Below are positions 23,556 through 36,997 of a stretch of DNA of 64,000 nt, in pieces. This DNA comes from Siderastrea siderea (taxonomy: Eukaryota > Cnidaria > Anthozoa > Scleractinia > Rhizangiidae), in assembly GCA_964030785.1 (NCBI GenBank), contig OZ034971.1, positions 14,831,679 to 14,895,678 of the forward strand, given 5' to 3'. The first letter of the stretch is position 1, and each line of letters opens with the position of its first letter. The notes below the pieces were generated by a model, which saw only the letters and a program-made list of their open reading frames with translations, was not told the DNA's origin and did not search any database. The position numbers and the translations under genes are program-made.

Positions 23556-26403
23556 GTAAACTGATGTTGTTAGACTCTTCAGGAATTACACAAGACAGGA
23601 GAACATCACCATATTTAAGAACCCTTCACACCAGCAAATTTCCTTTAATGAGGTACTTGCCTGTGTATGGGTAACAATTTTCTTTGACAACTTTGCATGT
23701 GTGTGTAAGCAATGACTTTTGAACTGATGAAGTAGCAAGCACTATCAGGTGGAAATCTTTGTCACAGAAAATTTGCTGTTGAAACTGTGGCATATTATAG
23801 AGAATGGGATTCCTGACTATTCTAGTTTCACAATTGTTTTGCTTTTACTGATTTTGCATTGAGAGTTAAACAAAACAAATTTATATCAATCCCTAACTTT
23901 TCACTTATTGTTAACCTATTACCACCATTTTTTTACTTGCATATTAGCAAGGGCATTTGTTCAAACTGGAGAGAGTGTTTTGCAATTATTTGCTAGCGAG
24001 GTCTGTAGCTATGTTCTATCCTTGCCAAAATAACAAAGTTCAAAGTTTCCCTAGCTGTCATACATGTATGTGTTGTTTGGTGAACCCTACCCACAACAGC
24101 CCATTCACTTCAAACCAACCAAACATGGCAGCTGACGACAGGTTCAGCTATAGATAACTCAGTACAAAAACAGAAATCAAACCTTTCCATTATAATATGT
24201 TAATGTCAAACATGTATTTTACCAACTGTTACTACAGTAAGGTACATGTATCAAATTAATTTATATAGAACGTTGAATGTCACAAGAACATTTTGAATTG
24301 CATTCAATAACTATTCTAGAATTTGAAAATCTCTTAATGAAATGTGGTGATACCAATAATTTCCAAGATAATGTGTGCCAATTGGCAAAATGCCATCCAC
24401 AGTCAAGCTTAGTTCACCTTTTGCAACTTAAGGTGGCTTATGTCAGTTTTGAGAGGGTGAAATGTTAAATAATTCATCTATCTCTTAATACTGTTTGTTA
24501 CAGTGTACAACCATCATTTGCCACATTTGCACACTAAGAAAGCTAATAAACAACCAACAGCTTCACCTCATATTATTTCAGAAATCAGAAATTGGCTCTG
24601 GCTCTTTTAAAATAAAAATCTCTATGTCATATGATGGTTGACAGTAAAAGAACAAATGATCTGAAAATTTTACAAGAGTTAAAAGTTGGGCTGCTTCTCC
24701 ATCTCAAAACTGTGGTAAGCCACCTAAAGCACTACAAGAACAAGCAACATGGACTTAAGTGATTACAACTTTCTGAACTGGGAAATAAATACACTACTGA
24801 ATCTGCATAATTATGTTGCTTGTCCATAGGCTAAGTTATGCTACAAGTATGGACCAGCCTTTTGGCAGATAACATTGGTAGATAAAAGCTTAAAATCAAA
24901 CAAAAACAGCACTACCTTAACTGATGTTAAATATGGCATCCTGTTAAAATAGGAATTCCACTAACTCAACTTGAAAACTTCAGCATAATTATATAACATT
25001 AGTTGTAACAAACATATCACTGAAAATATGAACAAGGCATTCAAGTAAGCATGTATCAACATACAGTCTGACTACAGAAATTCTATAACCAATTAAATTC
25101 ACACCTACAAAAGAACCAAAATAGTGACAAACAATTTCTGTCAAAATTGGAACTCTGAAGTTCAAAACTAAGCAAACCATTTTCTTTTACGGCATACCCG
25201 GGAGTGTTTTCTCAAGAGATTCTTAAGGCCACATTCCTCAATCCACCCCTTGGTTTTTTAGGGTCCTGTGGTTGTCAGTGTGACAGCAGTTAATGACATC
25301 AAAAAAAATTATTGCAATCATTGGTTAAATTTACAACTTCAGAGTTCATGACAGGTGCTATTTGAAATTGTTGTATAAAATAAAACCTCACTTATTGAAT
25401 GTAAACATCTGGAAATATTCTATGCAGCTCAGACTAGGAGTAAGGGGCTTTCATTCATAAGTGCATGGGGGGGGGGGGGAAGGGGAAGCTTATTAGCAGT
25501 AATAAATAAAAAAAAAAGGCGAATTACAGGGGTGTGTGACATTTTTGCCAACCAAGGTTGAAGGGCTGGAAAATATTTGGAAGCCACTCCACTGCTTGTG
25601 TTCCTATGACTCCTAGTAAGATCAGCATAAGAAGAATGAGTGTGCTCATTCTCAGCCCTCACCTGCCATTCTCACTTTATTTATGTGTATGATTTTGGCT
25701 ATGCTTGTGTTTCTTTTAAAACAAGGAAGAATTGTGAGGATATACACTGGACCTGCCTTGACAATTTTAGGGGTGGAGTGCATCGGTTCCATATTTGTAA
25801 AACTTAAAAACGTTATAATTACCACATTTTGGTCACTCAACCACCCCTTAACTTAAGTTCAAATAGGTAAGTATTGTGTTGCCGTAAGTTCATTTTGTCT
25901 TGCCCGTAAGTGTTGGGCCACCATAGAAAAGTGTATAGATATTAATTTCTTCTAAGACTTTCCATATAACAAATCAAAAAGGTAACTGTCTCTCCTGCAT
26001 CATATAAATGAAAGGGACATTAGATGGCCAATCTTTGCAGTTTGAGGCTAGGGTTGGAAAAAATAAGAGTGTTTGTGTAAGGAAAAAGGGGTGATGGCCT
26101 TAAGGTTTGAGTACACAATAAATAATTCTGAAATTAATAAAACCCATAAAAACAGTAACCTCAAACCATGCCCACCCATTCCTTAACTCCACTAGAATCA
26201 AGTTGACGTTACAGCAATCTCATTCCCAGAAGCCACATAACCCTTACCCAGTAGAATGCGTAACAAGATGCTTTGGGATAAAGCAACCCACCATGACTGC
26301 CATAGCTGTAGACTTTATCCTAAAGTATCTAAATTCCCATTTTAATGCTGGATAGGGATGATGTGGGCGGGGAACAAGATTCATCTAACAGATACTACTG
26401 CTT
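23556..26403. other. Middle region of the transposon, no gene recognised
   Basis: A 2.8-kb AT-rich stretch between the 3' ends of the two transposon genes. Short frames only. It has a G-run at 25468-25480 and an A-run around 25508. It probably contains both 3' untranslated regions; no clear poly(A) assignment was made. Confidence 0.5.
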
Positions 26404-28519
26404 TCAGCGCATGGCAAATGTTTGCCCTTTGCAAAAAGCTAAGAGAAAAATATCTTTAAATTTCTCAAAACTTTGCATGTGACACACTGGAAAAGTTATG
26501 GTGTGTCCACATGCCCCCACAGATGGATAGCATACACTGTGTTTAGGATTTCGCTTGAGACAGTCATGGTCAAACATGACAGTTATGCTGAAGTTTGACT
26601 TGTTAATCTCTCTGTGCTTCTGTCCAGTAAGCCAGCCTAGTACTCCTGCTGGTGTCAGATCAGGACTGATCAATTCTTCTATCTCCTCACCATCAGGAGG
26701 GCCTTGCTGCAACACATTCAAATCATCTTCAGCTTTCCAAGCAATTGGTTCTGCATACCCAGTAATTCTTTCATCCTCCAGGGTAAGTAGAAAGTCCTGA
26801 AAGTGATCCATGACTTGCTCTTCCGTGTGTCGATGAGAGGAACCTTCTACAGAATATTCAGGTACCATCAAAGAAAACAGGTAGTTGGCATCCACCTTCT
26901 TCTGCTGCCCTATAACAAAAAGACTTCGAGTAACTTCAGGATATTTGGAAAGGATACCTGCCAACCCATAAAGTTCCAACCCCTTTTTGAATTCATTCAG
27001 ACAAAGCATCCTTCGGCTCAACATACTGACAACAATTGAGGCAGTTATGGAGTCCAAGTGGGCTTCATCAACCACTCCTGTATACCCATGCTCAAATATG
27101 GTGTCTTGGTGCTGTAGAACATCACTTTGTATTTGCTGCAGTAGCTCTTGTTCAGCTGAAGTCAGATGTCGTTCAGGACAGATACTTGAAAAGTCAATGT
27201 CACTCTCCAAAACCAAAGAATCATAAACACTTTCTGCTAGAAAGCATGGCGGTGGCCCTCCTTGAGCTAAGCTTGTTGCCACAATTTCTCCACATGCTCT
27301 AAAATTTCCGTTCTGAACATCATTTGTGGAGTGTATTGGGCTCCCATTGGGAAAGAATTTTTCTGCAATAGCTTCAACTGTTGTGGCGAGAAACTCCTTG
27401 GACAAAGCACCAGAATCTATTCCGTCTTCTCCAACAAACTTGATTCTTACTTCATGATCAGGAGAGATTTTGTGCGTTTCTCGACGCCAAAGGTGAAGAA
27501 CTCTCTCTAATGGTGTACCTCTTCTTATTACAAGAAATAAGGACCCCTTATCTTTAATAACCTTCTCTTCAAGTGCATTTAATACCCCAGCTTCATCATT
27601 TATAGTTGAATAATTGGCATGGTTGGACTCATCTCCGCTCATCTCTCTATTTAGCTCTTCTTGTAAGGACCATGCAAATTGTTCGTCACTCTTGATTTGA
27701 ATTGAATTGATTTCAATCTTCTCATTATCGCTGGGAAAGTGTGCTGATAAGGAGGCAATCCCTGCATCATTAAAGGGACTTGCTTTCGAACAGCGTGGTT
27801 CTTTAACACCACTATACACTGCTGTATTGCTGGCACTGGGTTCAATCTCATCTCTATTTTGCTGTACAGCTTCACAATCAACAGGGTGATCCTTATCAAA
27901 AACTGACCTTTCAAACTCCTTCTCATCACTACTATCACTGTCAATGTCAATTTTACTGCAGACAAAACAATGCTTTCTCAACTGCATGATAGGGATGGAC
28001 AAGCTGCATTTGGGGCACTTTGTTAGTGGTGACTGGGTGGTAACAGGCTGTGGTGGTTTATCCAAAGACAAACAGCTTTTCATTGGGCGAATATATAAGA
28101 GAGTGCTGCTTCCAACAAGATCCCTGATGTATGGGATGGTGTAGCCATTACTTGGCATCAAAATTAACTTGAGGGGTCTTGAAGTTCCCCCTGATTCTGC
28201 TCGCATAAGTTCGAATGCCCCATCCTGTGATTTTAACTTCTCATATTCACTCTCAAGAACATCTTTAAAATGCTCAAAGTTCCCATTTTTGTTCGGAAAA
28301 ACCACCCTTTTTCTGCCTAGCCCTGACTCTTTTAATGAAAGTAACGATTCCTGAGAGGGGGTCTTATCTTGTTCTGTGTTTGAGAGCAAGCAGAAGTCAT
28401 GCGTCCACGTTTCTTTAGGCTGGATCATGATGACAGTTTTCCCCTTCGATTTTCCTTTTCCTTTCTTTGAAGGAATCTGCATTCTATTTCCTCCTCCCGA
28501 GAGAGATGGAAAAGCTCGC
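26404..28519 (-). CDS. HECT-domain E3 ubiquitin ligase carried by the transposon, exon 2
   Basis: Second and main exon of a two-exon gene (acceptor CACTTTTTTAG at 28520). Numbered from the ATG at 28482, it has a Lys-rich start, a small zinc-binding motif (CPKC at 156-159, HCFVC at 171-175), an acidic linker, and a HECT domain from about residue 305 to the end at 692. HECT landmarks are VRIKFVGEDGIDSGALSKEF and, near the C-terminus, a Cys (about 658, YPSVGACGH) at the place of the family's catalytic cysteine. HECT ligases pass ubiquitin from this Cys to a substrate. Related G2E3-like HECT genes are abundant in cnidarian and fish genomes. Its role for the transposon is unknown. Confidence 0.8.
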
Positions 28520-28712
28520 CTAAAAAAGTGAAATCGAGAAAGTCTTATTTCTTAGCGATAACTAAGAAACTAAGTGATAACTTAAAATTTTGGTCAGTTT
28601 ACAATCGTTTCTCATTCCCTTCTATCTGGTGTTATTTTCTAATAACAAGCTGACAACACGTTTCTTGCTACTTTATGTCGCATTTCATTGCGAAAAATTC
28701 AAATGCACTTAC

Positions 28713-28855
28713 TTCAAATCCCTCTCCACGGCATCAGAAAAAGATTGTGATGATGTATCGGAGGATGTAGAAGGTTGCTGTCGAGGGTTTTCATCTTCGA
28801 TCTTAGAAATAGCGTCTTTTAAAATCGACACAACCTCGCTCACTTTTCTCGCCAT
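28713..28855 (-). CDS. HECT-domain gene of the transposon, exon 1
   Basis: Starts with ATG at 28855, 40 bases inside the right terminal repeat, and encodes 47 residues (MARKVSEVV..., Ser-rich toward the end). It ends at the donor TTGAA|GTAAGT. Joining to 28519 completes the split Lys codon and keeps the frame open through to the HECT ORF, so the true protein is about 750 residues rather than starting at the internal ATG at 28482. Confidence 0.75.
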
Positions 28856-28895
28856 ATTGTTTTGATCACAAGGGCAAGAATTGGCGGGAAGAGTA

Positions 28896-29239
28896 GAGTT
28901 ACCGCTGACCTACTTATACCGTCGTCGACGACATGAAGAACACGACGACAAAGAGAACGACGACAAAGAGAAATTACGACGAAATGAAGAACCCGACGAC
29001 AAAGAGAATTTACGAATGTTGAAAAACACGACGACTTAACTAAATTACGACGAAACGAAGAACACGACGGCACGAAGAGTGGAACTCGACGACTCGAAGA
29101 ACAGTATTCGACGGCATAAAGAAGTTCCGACGGCACGAAGAGTGGAACTCGACGACACGAAGAACTGTTTTCGACGACATAAAGAAGTTTCGACGCCACG
29201 AAATGTAAGTTTCGATTTTGTCCCCTATCTGACGCCATA
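28896..29239. repeat. Right terminal inverted repeat of the 7.6-kb transposon
   Basis: Complement of 21655-21998. It ends ...CCCCTATCTGACGCCATA, directly followed by the GAAGTC target duplication. Confidence 0.9.
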
Positions 29240-32200
29240 GAAGTCGTAGGATGTTTGACGCTCGTAATCTAAGTCAGTTGTGGTTATAATTACCCCTGTA
29301 GTATTTTCTACAGCAAAAGTCTCAGTTGCTGCTGCAGTGGTTATAGAGTAAATTACATCTCCATTCGTACCGCTATCAAGATCGTTCGCAGAAACTGTAA
29401 CGACATATTCCAACATAGAACCATTTTCACGTACGACAACCTTGTAATAGCTTTGATTGAAAACTGGTGAGTTGTCGTTTTCGTCGAGTACTTGTATTTG
29501 AACTCGTGCCTTATTCGAGCTGTTTCGTTTTGGTATTCCATTGTCCCACGCTAACAGACTCAGATTAAAACATTCAACTTGCTCTCGATCCAAGGGTCTT
29601 TGAAGGGTTATAAATCCAGTGTCGTTTAGGTGAAATATGTCATCAGTGTTTCCTTCTTCAATGGCGTAGGAAATTTGTGCATTTGTGGTACTGTCCCGAT
29701 CATTAGCTGCAACATGAGCAACAATATTTCCCACTTCAGTGGACTCTGAGAGAACTGCTGCATAAAACACGGGTTCAAATACCGGATTGTTATCATTCAT
29801 ATCCACTACCACTATTAAGACCGTGCAATAACCGACATGGTTACCATCACCTTCGTCCTTGGCGAATATGTTAAACTCATACTGCGATTTCTCCTCAAAA
29901 TCGAGCGATTTTCGCAAGGATAATTCCCCTGTTTTGTTATGAACGCTGAATTTGTCTTCAAGAGTGTCGTCAGCTATAAGGTAAATGATTTCACGGTTGA
30001 TACCGTAATCAGCGTCATACGCTTGCACTGTAAAAATCGTGGAGCCAACAGCGCTGTTTTCTATGACTGAGGCGTTATGAAACTGTTGGTAAAACTGAGG
30101 GGCATTGTCATTTATATCTGTGATTGTGATCCGTACAGTTGCATTGTTAATAGCATTCAGAGAAGGACTGCCAAGATCTGCTAAACTTATGGTCAAAACA
30201 AAGTCAGCTATTGTCTCTCGGTCAAGCACCTGAGTTGTTGAAATGTCTCCTGTGTCCTTGTCGATAGCAAAGAAGTGAAGATCATTTCCTCCTGCTACTG
30301 TAAATCGCAACTTTGCATTCAAATTTGAGTCGTTGTCGAAAGCTGGTATTCGTTGGATTATTGTTCCAATTTCAGTGGCTTCTGATACATTCACGTGATA
30401 GTATCTTGAAAGAAACCTGGGCCTGTTGTCATTCACGTCCAAAACAGTCACGTGAACATGCGCGGTATCCACTCGCTTCAGATCACCTTGGTCACGTGCA
30501 ACAACAGTCAGGAAATGCTCGCGCCCTTTTTCAAAGTCTAGTGGCTGCACTAGTTGCAAAACTCCAGTTACGTTATCAATGGAAAATTGCCTCTGGACGA
30601 CAAACGAACTCTTGATGGAGTACAAAATATTTCCATTAAGATCGCTATCGAAATCGTATGCATGTACTTCAAGGAAGCTTTCACCTAACGTGAAATTCTC
30701 AGCAACAGCAACTTCGTAATGACTTCTGTTGAACTTCGGAGCATTGTCGTTTGCATCGACGACGATCACTCGAACATCAGCGAAACCTTGTGAGGACAGC
30801 CTAGGCAGACCTGAATCTGATGCAGATATTGTTAAATTGTATTCTTTGATCTTTTCATAGTCCATCGATTTGTTTACAGTAATAATGCCTCTATCATGGT
30901 CTATTTCAAATACTCCGTTAATGTTTCCTTGTGCTATAGCAAAAGATAACCTTCCATTTAAACCAGCATCCGCATCTGAAGCCTGGACAAAAGTAACAGT
31001 TGTTCCTATGGAAACCGCTTCCGAAAGACTCGTGACGTAATGGACAGGGTAAAATATCGGAGGATTGTCATTGATATCGGTGACGTAGATTCGCACATTT
31101 ACTTTGCTCGTGCGCGGAGGAGAGCCTCGATCGTGGACCACAACTGTGAAAGAATACTCAGCCAGGCTTTCATGATCGAACGATTCGTTGGAGTATATTG
31201 CACCAGACTCCTCACTGATGAAAAATGGAAGGTTGCTGTCATGCGCATTGATTGCATACAGCAGTTCACCGTTTGACCCAATATCTAAATCCCTTGCGAT
31301 AACAGTTAGAATATGGTCACCTGATGTGATATTTTCTGAAATGACCGATTCATAAAAACTCGCTTTAAACTCGGGGCTGTTGTCATTCATGTCGGCAATG
31401 TTGATAAAAACAAAAGCTGGTGGACTGGAAGCAAGTTTAGGGAAACCATGATCTGTTGCTGTGATAACCACATTATAAAACTTAGTAACTTCAAAGTCGA
31501 CGTGTTTGATCAATGTTATCCGCCCAGAGTCGTCAACGTGAAAAGTATCACTGTGGCTAGATGTTATTTCATAAGTCACTTGTGAGTTCGTTGCATAATC
31601 GTTATCGGTTGCATATACTCGTGATAAAACTGTCCCCGGTAGGGTTCCCTCGGTGACAGTTATGTTGTACGACTGAGGGTAAAATGTGGGAGGGTTGTCG
31701 TTGATGTCCATTATGTGTACCCGCACGCGCGCACTGCCTGCACGAGGAGCCTTTCCTCTGTCAGTAGCTACCACTGTCAATTCAAACGTTGTTTGTTGTT
31801 CAAAGTCTAGTGTTGTATTAGTTGTAAGCAGCCCACTTTGCTCATCTACTTTAAAGTAAGTTTCCATTTCCCTGTCAGAAATTTCAAAGCGAATCAACTT
31901 GTTGTCGCCCGAATCTCTGTCCGATGCAAAAACTCTTAACACCTCAGAGTTCACGGTGACATTCTCAAAAATACTGGCTGTGTATAGTGACTGATTAAAC
32001 ACTGGTGTGTTGTCATTCGCGTCTGTGACCTTAATCACGACCGTTGCGGGATTTTCGGTGCTCAACTGTGTTAGACCGTTGTCATGAGCACTGATAGTTA
32101 AGTTGTACTCTGTAATGCTCTCGAAATCAAGCTCTTTTTCAAGTTTTAGGATACCATTTTCATCAATCATAAACGCATTAAATAGGTTTCTGCTAACAAT

Positions 32201-34324
32201 TGAATATGTCAGGAAGGCGTTGGACGAGCTGTCATTGTCAAGCGCTGTTACCACGGCAACAACAGAGCCTGGTAGAGATGCTTCAGTTATGTTTACATGA
32301 TATACTGCTGAAATAAATACAGGCTTATTATCGTTAATATCAGTTATTAATATCTCCACACGACAGCTACTCGTCTTAGGCTGTCTACCCCCATCAAAAG
32401 CAAAAACTGAAAACGTGAAAAAATTCTCGTCCTCATAATCAAGACCTTCCGCTGTTGTCAATACCCCACTTGAAGAATCAATTGAAAACTTTGTAACTTC
32501 AGATGAATTTAAGGCATAAGTTAACAGATTATTGACACCGTTATCCATATCAAACGCGTGAACTTGCAGAACACTGGTTCCAATGCTCGTATTCTCTGGT
32601 ATGGAGGCTGAGTACAGGCTTAAGTCAAATACAGGCTGGTTATCGTTGGCGTCATGAATGGAGATGTATACTGAGGCGGGAGGATTGGAAATAAGAGATG
32701 GTTCCCCTTGGTCTTGTGCTTCTATAGTCAGATTGAATTGGCTTCTGCTCTCGCGGTTTAGAAACGAGTTCAGAATTACGGCACCATCTGCACTGACGTT
32801 AAAGAGAGAATTAACGTTTCCAGACGTTATCTGAAAAGACAGCTTCGCATTGCTCGAACTGTCATTGTCACGTGACGTTAGCTTGAGGATTATCGTTCGT
32901 GGTAGGGCTGCCTCGGATACGGTGATTTCGTAAAGATTCGGGACGAACTCGGGCGGTTGATCATTTATGTCCAGCACCTCGATTTCTATGTTAGTGAAGT
33001 CAGAGAATGGCACATTGCCGTGATCAAACACAACAACAGTAAACTTATATGATTGTACTTTTTCGCGATCTAACTGTGAAATCGTTTTTATTTCGCCAGT
33101 TGAGGAATTTATGTTGAACGTACGTTTGATTCTTTCATCCATTATAGAATAGCGTAATTCTCCGTTATTACCACTATCCGCGTCAGATGCCGTTACGTTT
33201 AGCAAACCTGTACCAACCGTTATGTTTTCGTAAACTTTGACCGTGTATGATGAAAGTTCAAATTTTGGGCTGTTGTCATTTTCGTCTTGAACTGTGATTT
33301 TCAGTTCAGCGTCGGGGGATGAAAATTTTGGTGGATTTCCGCCATCCTCTGCCCTTATCGTCAAATTTAAGAATTTTTGTGTTTCATAATCGATTTTCTT
33401 TTGAAGAATGACCGTTCCGGCGGCATCAACGAGAAAAGTACAGTTTTCGTTACCACTTAAGATGTTGTACTGTAACCTTGAATTTGTTCCAGTGTCGTTG
33501 TCGTTTGCTTGTACCCGTAAAACTGTCGTACCAATCGGGCTTGCCTCAGTTACGTTTCGTTCATACGTCACCGGTCCAAATACTGGGTGGTTGTCGTTTA
33601 CGTCATAAACATAAATATTAACCCATGTCAGACCGGACATGGACTGTTCACCTGCGTCAGTCGCGGTAACAGTGAAACTGTGAATTGTGTTTCTTTCATA
33701 GTCAAGAGCAGACTTCACTGATATTTCCCCAGTGGTAACGTTTATGTAAAATACCTCACGCGCAAGAGTATGGTGAGGGGCGATACTGTAACTTATTTCC
33801 CCGTTCTTGCCGCTATCCTCATCTCTAGCCCAGATCTGTAACACAGACTCGCCAATAGTTGCGTTTTCGTACGTAACTGTCGTGTACACCACTTCGTCAA
33901 AAACTGGTTCGTTGTCGTTTGAGTCGTCAACGGTGATGTTGACAATCGCAGGCGCCAATGCGCTACGCGACGGCGATCCTAAGTCAGTGGTCATCACTGT
34001 AAGAATGTATCCTGTCACTCTTTCGTAGTCAAGTTTCTTTGTGGTATAAATAGCTCCGTCCTCTGTTACGGCAAAAGTGTCATTCAAGTTACCAGACGTT
34101 ATACTGTAGGCAACTCTGCCGTTTGTTGTTTTGTCGCTGTCGGTTGCATGAACTACCTTTATGGTGGTCTGCACTGGCGCATGCTCACTGACTGTTACCT
34201 GGTATTCTGCAGGTTCAAAAATGGGATTGTTGTCGTTGATGTCAATCAGTGTAACAGTTACTTTGGAGTAACTTTCAAGAGGTACCTTCCCGCCATCTCT
34301 TGCAACAACTGTGAACTCGTAAAC
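29240..34324 (-). CDS. Giant C1q/Ig/cadherin gene: 5' part of the huge cadherin exon
   Basis: Starts at the acceptor TTTCGTTGCAG (34325) and encodes about 1,695 residues with 16 cadherin linkers in a row (DINDNNPIF, DSNDNEPVF, DVNDNHPVF and so on to DENDNSPVF). Each repeat is about 105 residues, with the calcium-binding LDRE/LDYE, DxD and DxNDN motifs. No signal or transmembrane segment is present. The reading frame continues at 21654 but is cut at 29240 by the 7.6-kb transposon. Together the two parts form one exon of about 7.4 kb with 24 cadherin linkers, similar in style to FAT/dachsous/protocadherin single-exon arrays. Confidence 0.9.
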
Positions 34325-34760
34325 CTGCAACGAAATTGTAATTATAATTGCATTCTCTTTTCTTTATGTACAAATTTAAAGAAGTGTAACATACAAAGAC
34401 AAATGTTTTGAGAGTGTGCAATACTGACTGCATATCACGTGACACTACGTAATGCGGACTTAACTCTGTGTGGATAACAAGAGCCCATGAAAGGGCTCAT
34501 TTAATGAAATTATTTTAAGTTTATTTTAACCAAATCAAACCCTATTGATTCCCTTTTTAGGCTCAAATACGTAGAACCACTCAGCTTCGTATATTAATTG
34601 TCCATTTTTATTGATATGACGTTTTCCTCAACAATAGTCCTTCATTAATCTTTTCATAGCGCGATAATGCTCATCTGAATTTATTTTTAAATCCTTTTAA
34701 AAGAAATGACACATGAGAGTAACCAGCCATGATCTGAAATGGCGACTGCAGCGTACTTAC
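34325..34760. other. Intron of the giant gene
   Basis: A 436-bp intron with donor GAG|GTAAGT and acceptor TTCGTTGCAG; nothing else seen. Confidence 0.7.
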
Positions 34761-36076
34761 CTCTTGTTCCTCTCTGTCGAGATCTTCTTGGGTGAAAATT
34801 TCTCCAGTTGTGGCATTCACTTTAAACTTTTGCTTGGCCTTTGGTTCGCTGTAACTGGCTATGAAATACGTTAGTTCTTGATTTAACTGAGAATCCTTGT
34901 CCTCAGCATGAACCGTACACAAGTAAGTCCCGGATGTAATGTTCTCATAGACTGCTATTGTGTAAGCCTCGGAATCAAACCGAGGCGCATTGTCGTTATC
35001 ATCATAGACTTCAATATCAACTGTACTGGATACCTTAGCTTTACGAGGAGGGGTTCCCTTGTCAGTCACGCTAATTATCAAGCGATAGTGAGTTACATTC
35101 TCATGGTCCACTTCGCTGGCCAGGAAAAGAAAACCCGCAGATTCGTCTAAGAAGAAAGTAGAGTTTTCATTACCAGATTCTATGAAGAAGTTAAGAGCTG
35201 CATTTGATGTACTGTCAATATCCGAAGCATGGAGTCTAAGAAGCTCTTTTCCAACGACTGTAGCTTCCGATATTGATATATTGTAGTGTGTGGGTTGAAA
35301 CACTGGAGAGTTATCATTTTCATCGGAAATTGAAATAACAACAGTGGTGACATCCATGCGAGAATCCATGCTAATATCTCGCACAGCGACTTGAAATCGA
35401 TAGACCTTTGTTCTTTCGAAATCCAAGGAATTGTTGACATAAATAGCACCCGAAGAAGAGTTCAATTTAAAATCATGGTCCAAGTCTTCCTTCACCATAA
35501 AGAAGACCATTTTACTATTGGCAAGTGATCGATCGGCATCCATAGCACGCACGCGCAGAACAAGCGTCCCTGGTGGTGTGCTCTCTGAAATAGTTTCCTC
35601 GTATAAAGAGACTTCAAAAACAGGTGAATTGTCATTTAAATCACGCACCAAAATAAAAACATGCGCAGGTTGTTTGGCAAATAGTTGTGTTTCCCCTTTA
35701 TCGTGAACCGTCACTGCTATGTTGTGTGTTGAGTTCTTTTCGTGGTCTAAATCCTTTGCGACTGTAATAATACCATCACTGTTAACAGCAAACAAACCGC
35801 GAGGATCTCCACTCACGATGGAATACTCGAGATGACTGTTTTTTCCAGCGTCCTGATCGGTGGCGCTAAGCTTTAGTAACGAGGTTCCAATTACTGCCGC
35901 CTCGGAAATTGTCACGTTGTACTTTAGTGGGTTGAAAACCGGTTTGTGCTCGTTTACATCAAGTACAGTTATGACAACTTCTGAGAACGCTGTGAAGTCA
36001 GGATCGCGAGCGGCTATGAAAAGAGAGTAGCTGGGTTGCGTTTCGCGATCAAGTGATTTCACCAAAGTTATTTCAC
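34761..36076 (-). CDS. Giant C1q/Ig/cadherin gene: exon with four cadherin linkers
   Basis: A 1,316-nt exon encoding about 438 residues with linkers DVNEHKPVF, DLNDNSPVF, DENDNSPVF and DDNDNAPRF. The first is a slightly diverged form. The acceptor is TTACCTGTTAG and the donor is CAAGAG|GTAAGT. It begins in mid-repeat and joins the previous exon in phase 1 across Ser-Gly-Glu. Confidence 0.9.
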
Positions 36077-36631
36077 CTAACAGGTAAAGAACAAAGAGTT
36101 TGAGAAATATACTCTTAATGTTATCATTCAGCCTTTCTCAAATTGGTCACGTGTAACGTCCCTGTGAGAACATTCTCACGTAATTATCCCAGTGGTCCGT
36201 AATTATCTAGACATGCGCAAAGCGGTCATTTTCTGGATAAAAGAAGATTACATAAGACGTTACCTGTCTATCAATGAATAAAATCTGATTACGTCACGTT
36301 CAAATTCAGGACTGATAGCACAGTAAAAATGTTTGGTCGATTTTCAAATTAATGTTTTATTATTGTTATATACTATCAAAGCAATTTTATCAAGTATCAC
36401 ATGATTTCAAAGCTCTGAGTCCGAACAGTCTCGTCCACTCTTGTTCTCTTTTGGCTTGGTCGGTCGAGTGGAATTCTGGGAGCTTCTCCAGGCAAGTGTA
36501 CGCATCGCTGGAAAAACACATATATAACCACCGAGAACCAATGAGAGGACAGCATACTGAGAATAACATCAAATTCCGTTAGACCTCTATGTAAATTGTA
36601 GCAAATTTGAAGTAATATAACATGCTCTTAC
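36077..36631. other. Intron of the giant gene
   Basis: A 555-bp intron; only short frames, nothing recognised. Confidence 0.6.
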
Positions 36632-36997
36632 CCGATGTTTTGTTTAAGCTGAAAGTTTTCAAGCCAGATCCAGCCAACACCATGAAGCGTACGTTTGCAT
36701 TGAGGCCCGTATCATCATCCTGGGCATTGAGTACTAACACCACGTGCCCCAAAGTAGCATTTTCCAAGATGTCGACGTGATTGATTTTATTGTTGAAGAA
36801 TGGAGCATTATCGTTTACGTCCAAGATAGAGATGTTAACAGCGGTCGTGGAGTTAAGCGCATGCTCATCTATGTTTACAGCCTCAACAAAGAGTTGATAT
36901 TCAGATATATCTTCTCGGTCCAAAGGCCGAGTGGTAAAAATTCCAAAATGATGAGATGAGATGTTGGGCATAAGAAGAAATGAGTTATTCATGTTTC
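36632..36997 (-). CDS. Giant C1q/Ig/cadherin gene: exon with cadherin linker 1
   Basis: A 366-nt exon (acceptor TTTTACTTCAG, donor TCGG|GTAAGA). It completes the first cadherin repeat, has the first linker DVNDNAPFF and starts the second repeat. The upstream exon is 18.8 kb away (55829-55972) because the Polinton sits in the intron between them. Phase 1 at both borders fits. Confidence 0.85.

Larger units (their letters stand above)
21655..29239. mobile_element. 7.6-kb DNA transposon with IS3-like transposase and HECT gene (IS3EU-like?)
   Basis: Complete element: 344-bp terminal inverted repeats (21655-21998 and 28896-29239) starting TATGGCGTCAGATAGGGG, and a perfect 6-bp target duplication GAAGTC (21649-21654 and 29240-29245). 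It carries two divergently placed genes that converge on a 2.8-kb middle region: a DDE transposase (plus) and a HECT-domain gene (minus). The transposase and the 6-bp duplication recall the eukaryotic IS3-related group (IS3EU), but that assignment is from memory of the group and was not searched. The near-identity of the arms and intact genes argue for recent movement. Confidence 0.85.

Noticed and set aside
21655..29239. The 7.6-kb element being an intron of the giant gene
   Set aside because: The borders are TATGG...CCATA with a 6-bp duplication and no GT/AG at the edges in the host's direction.
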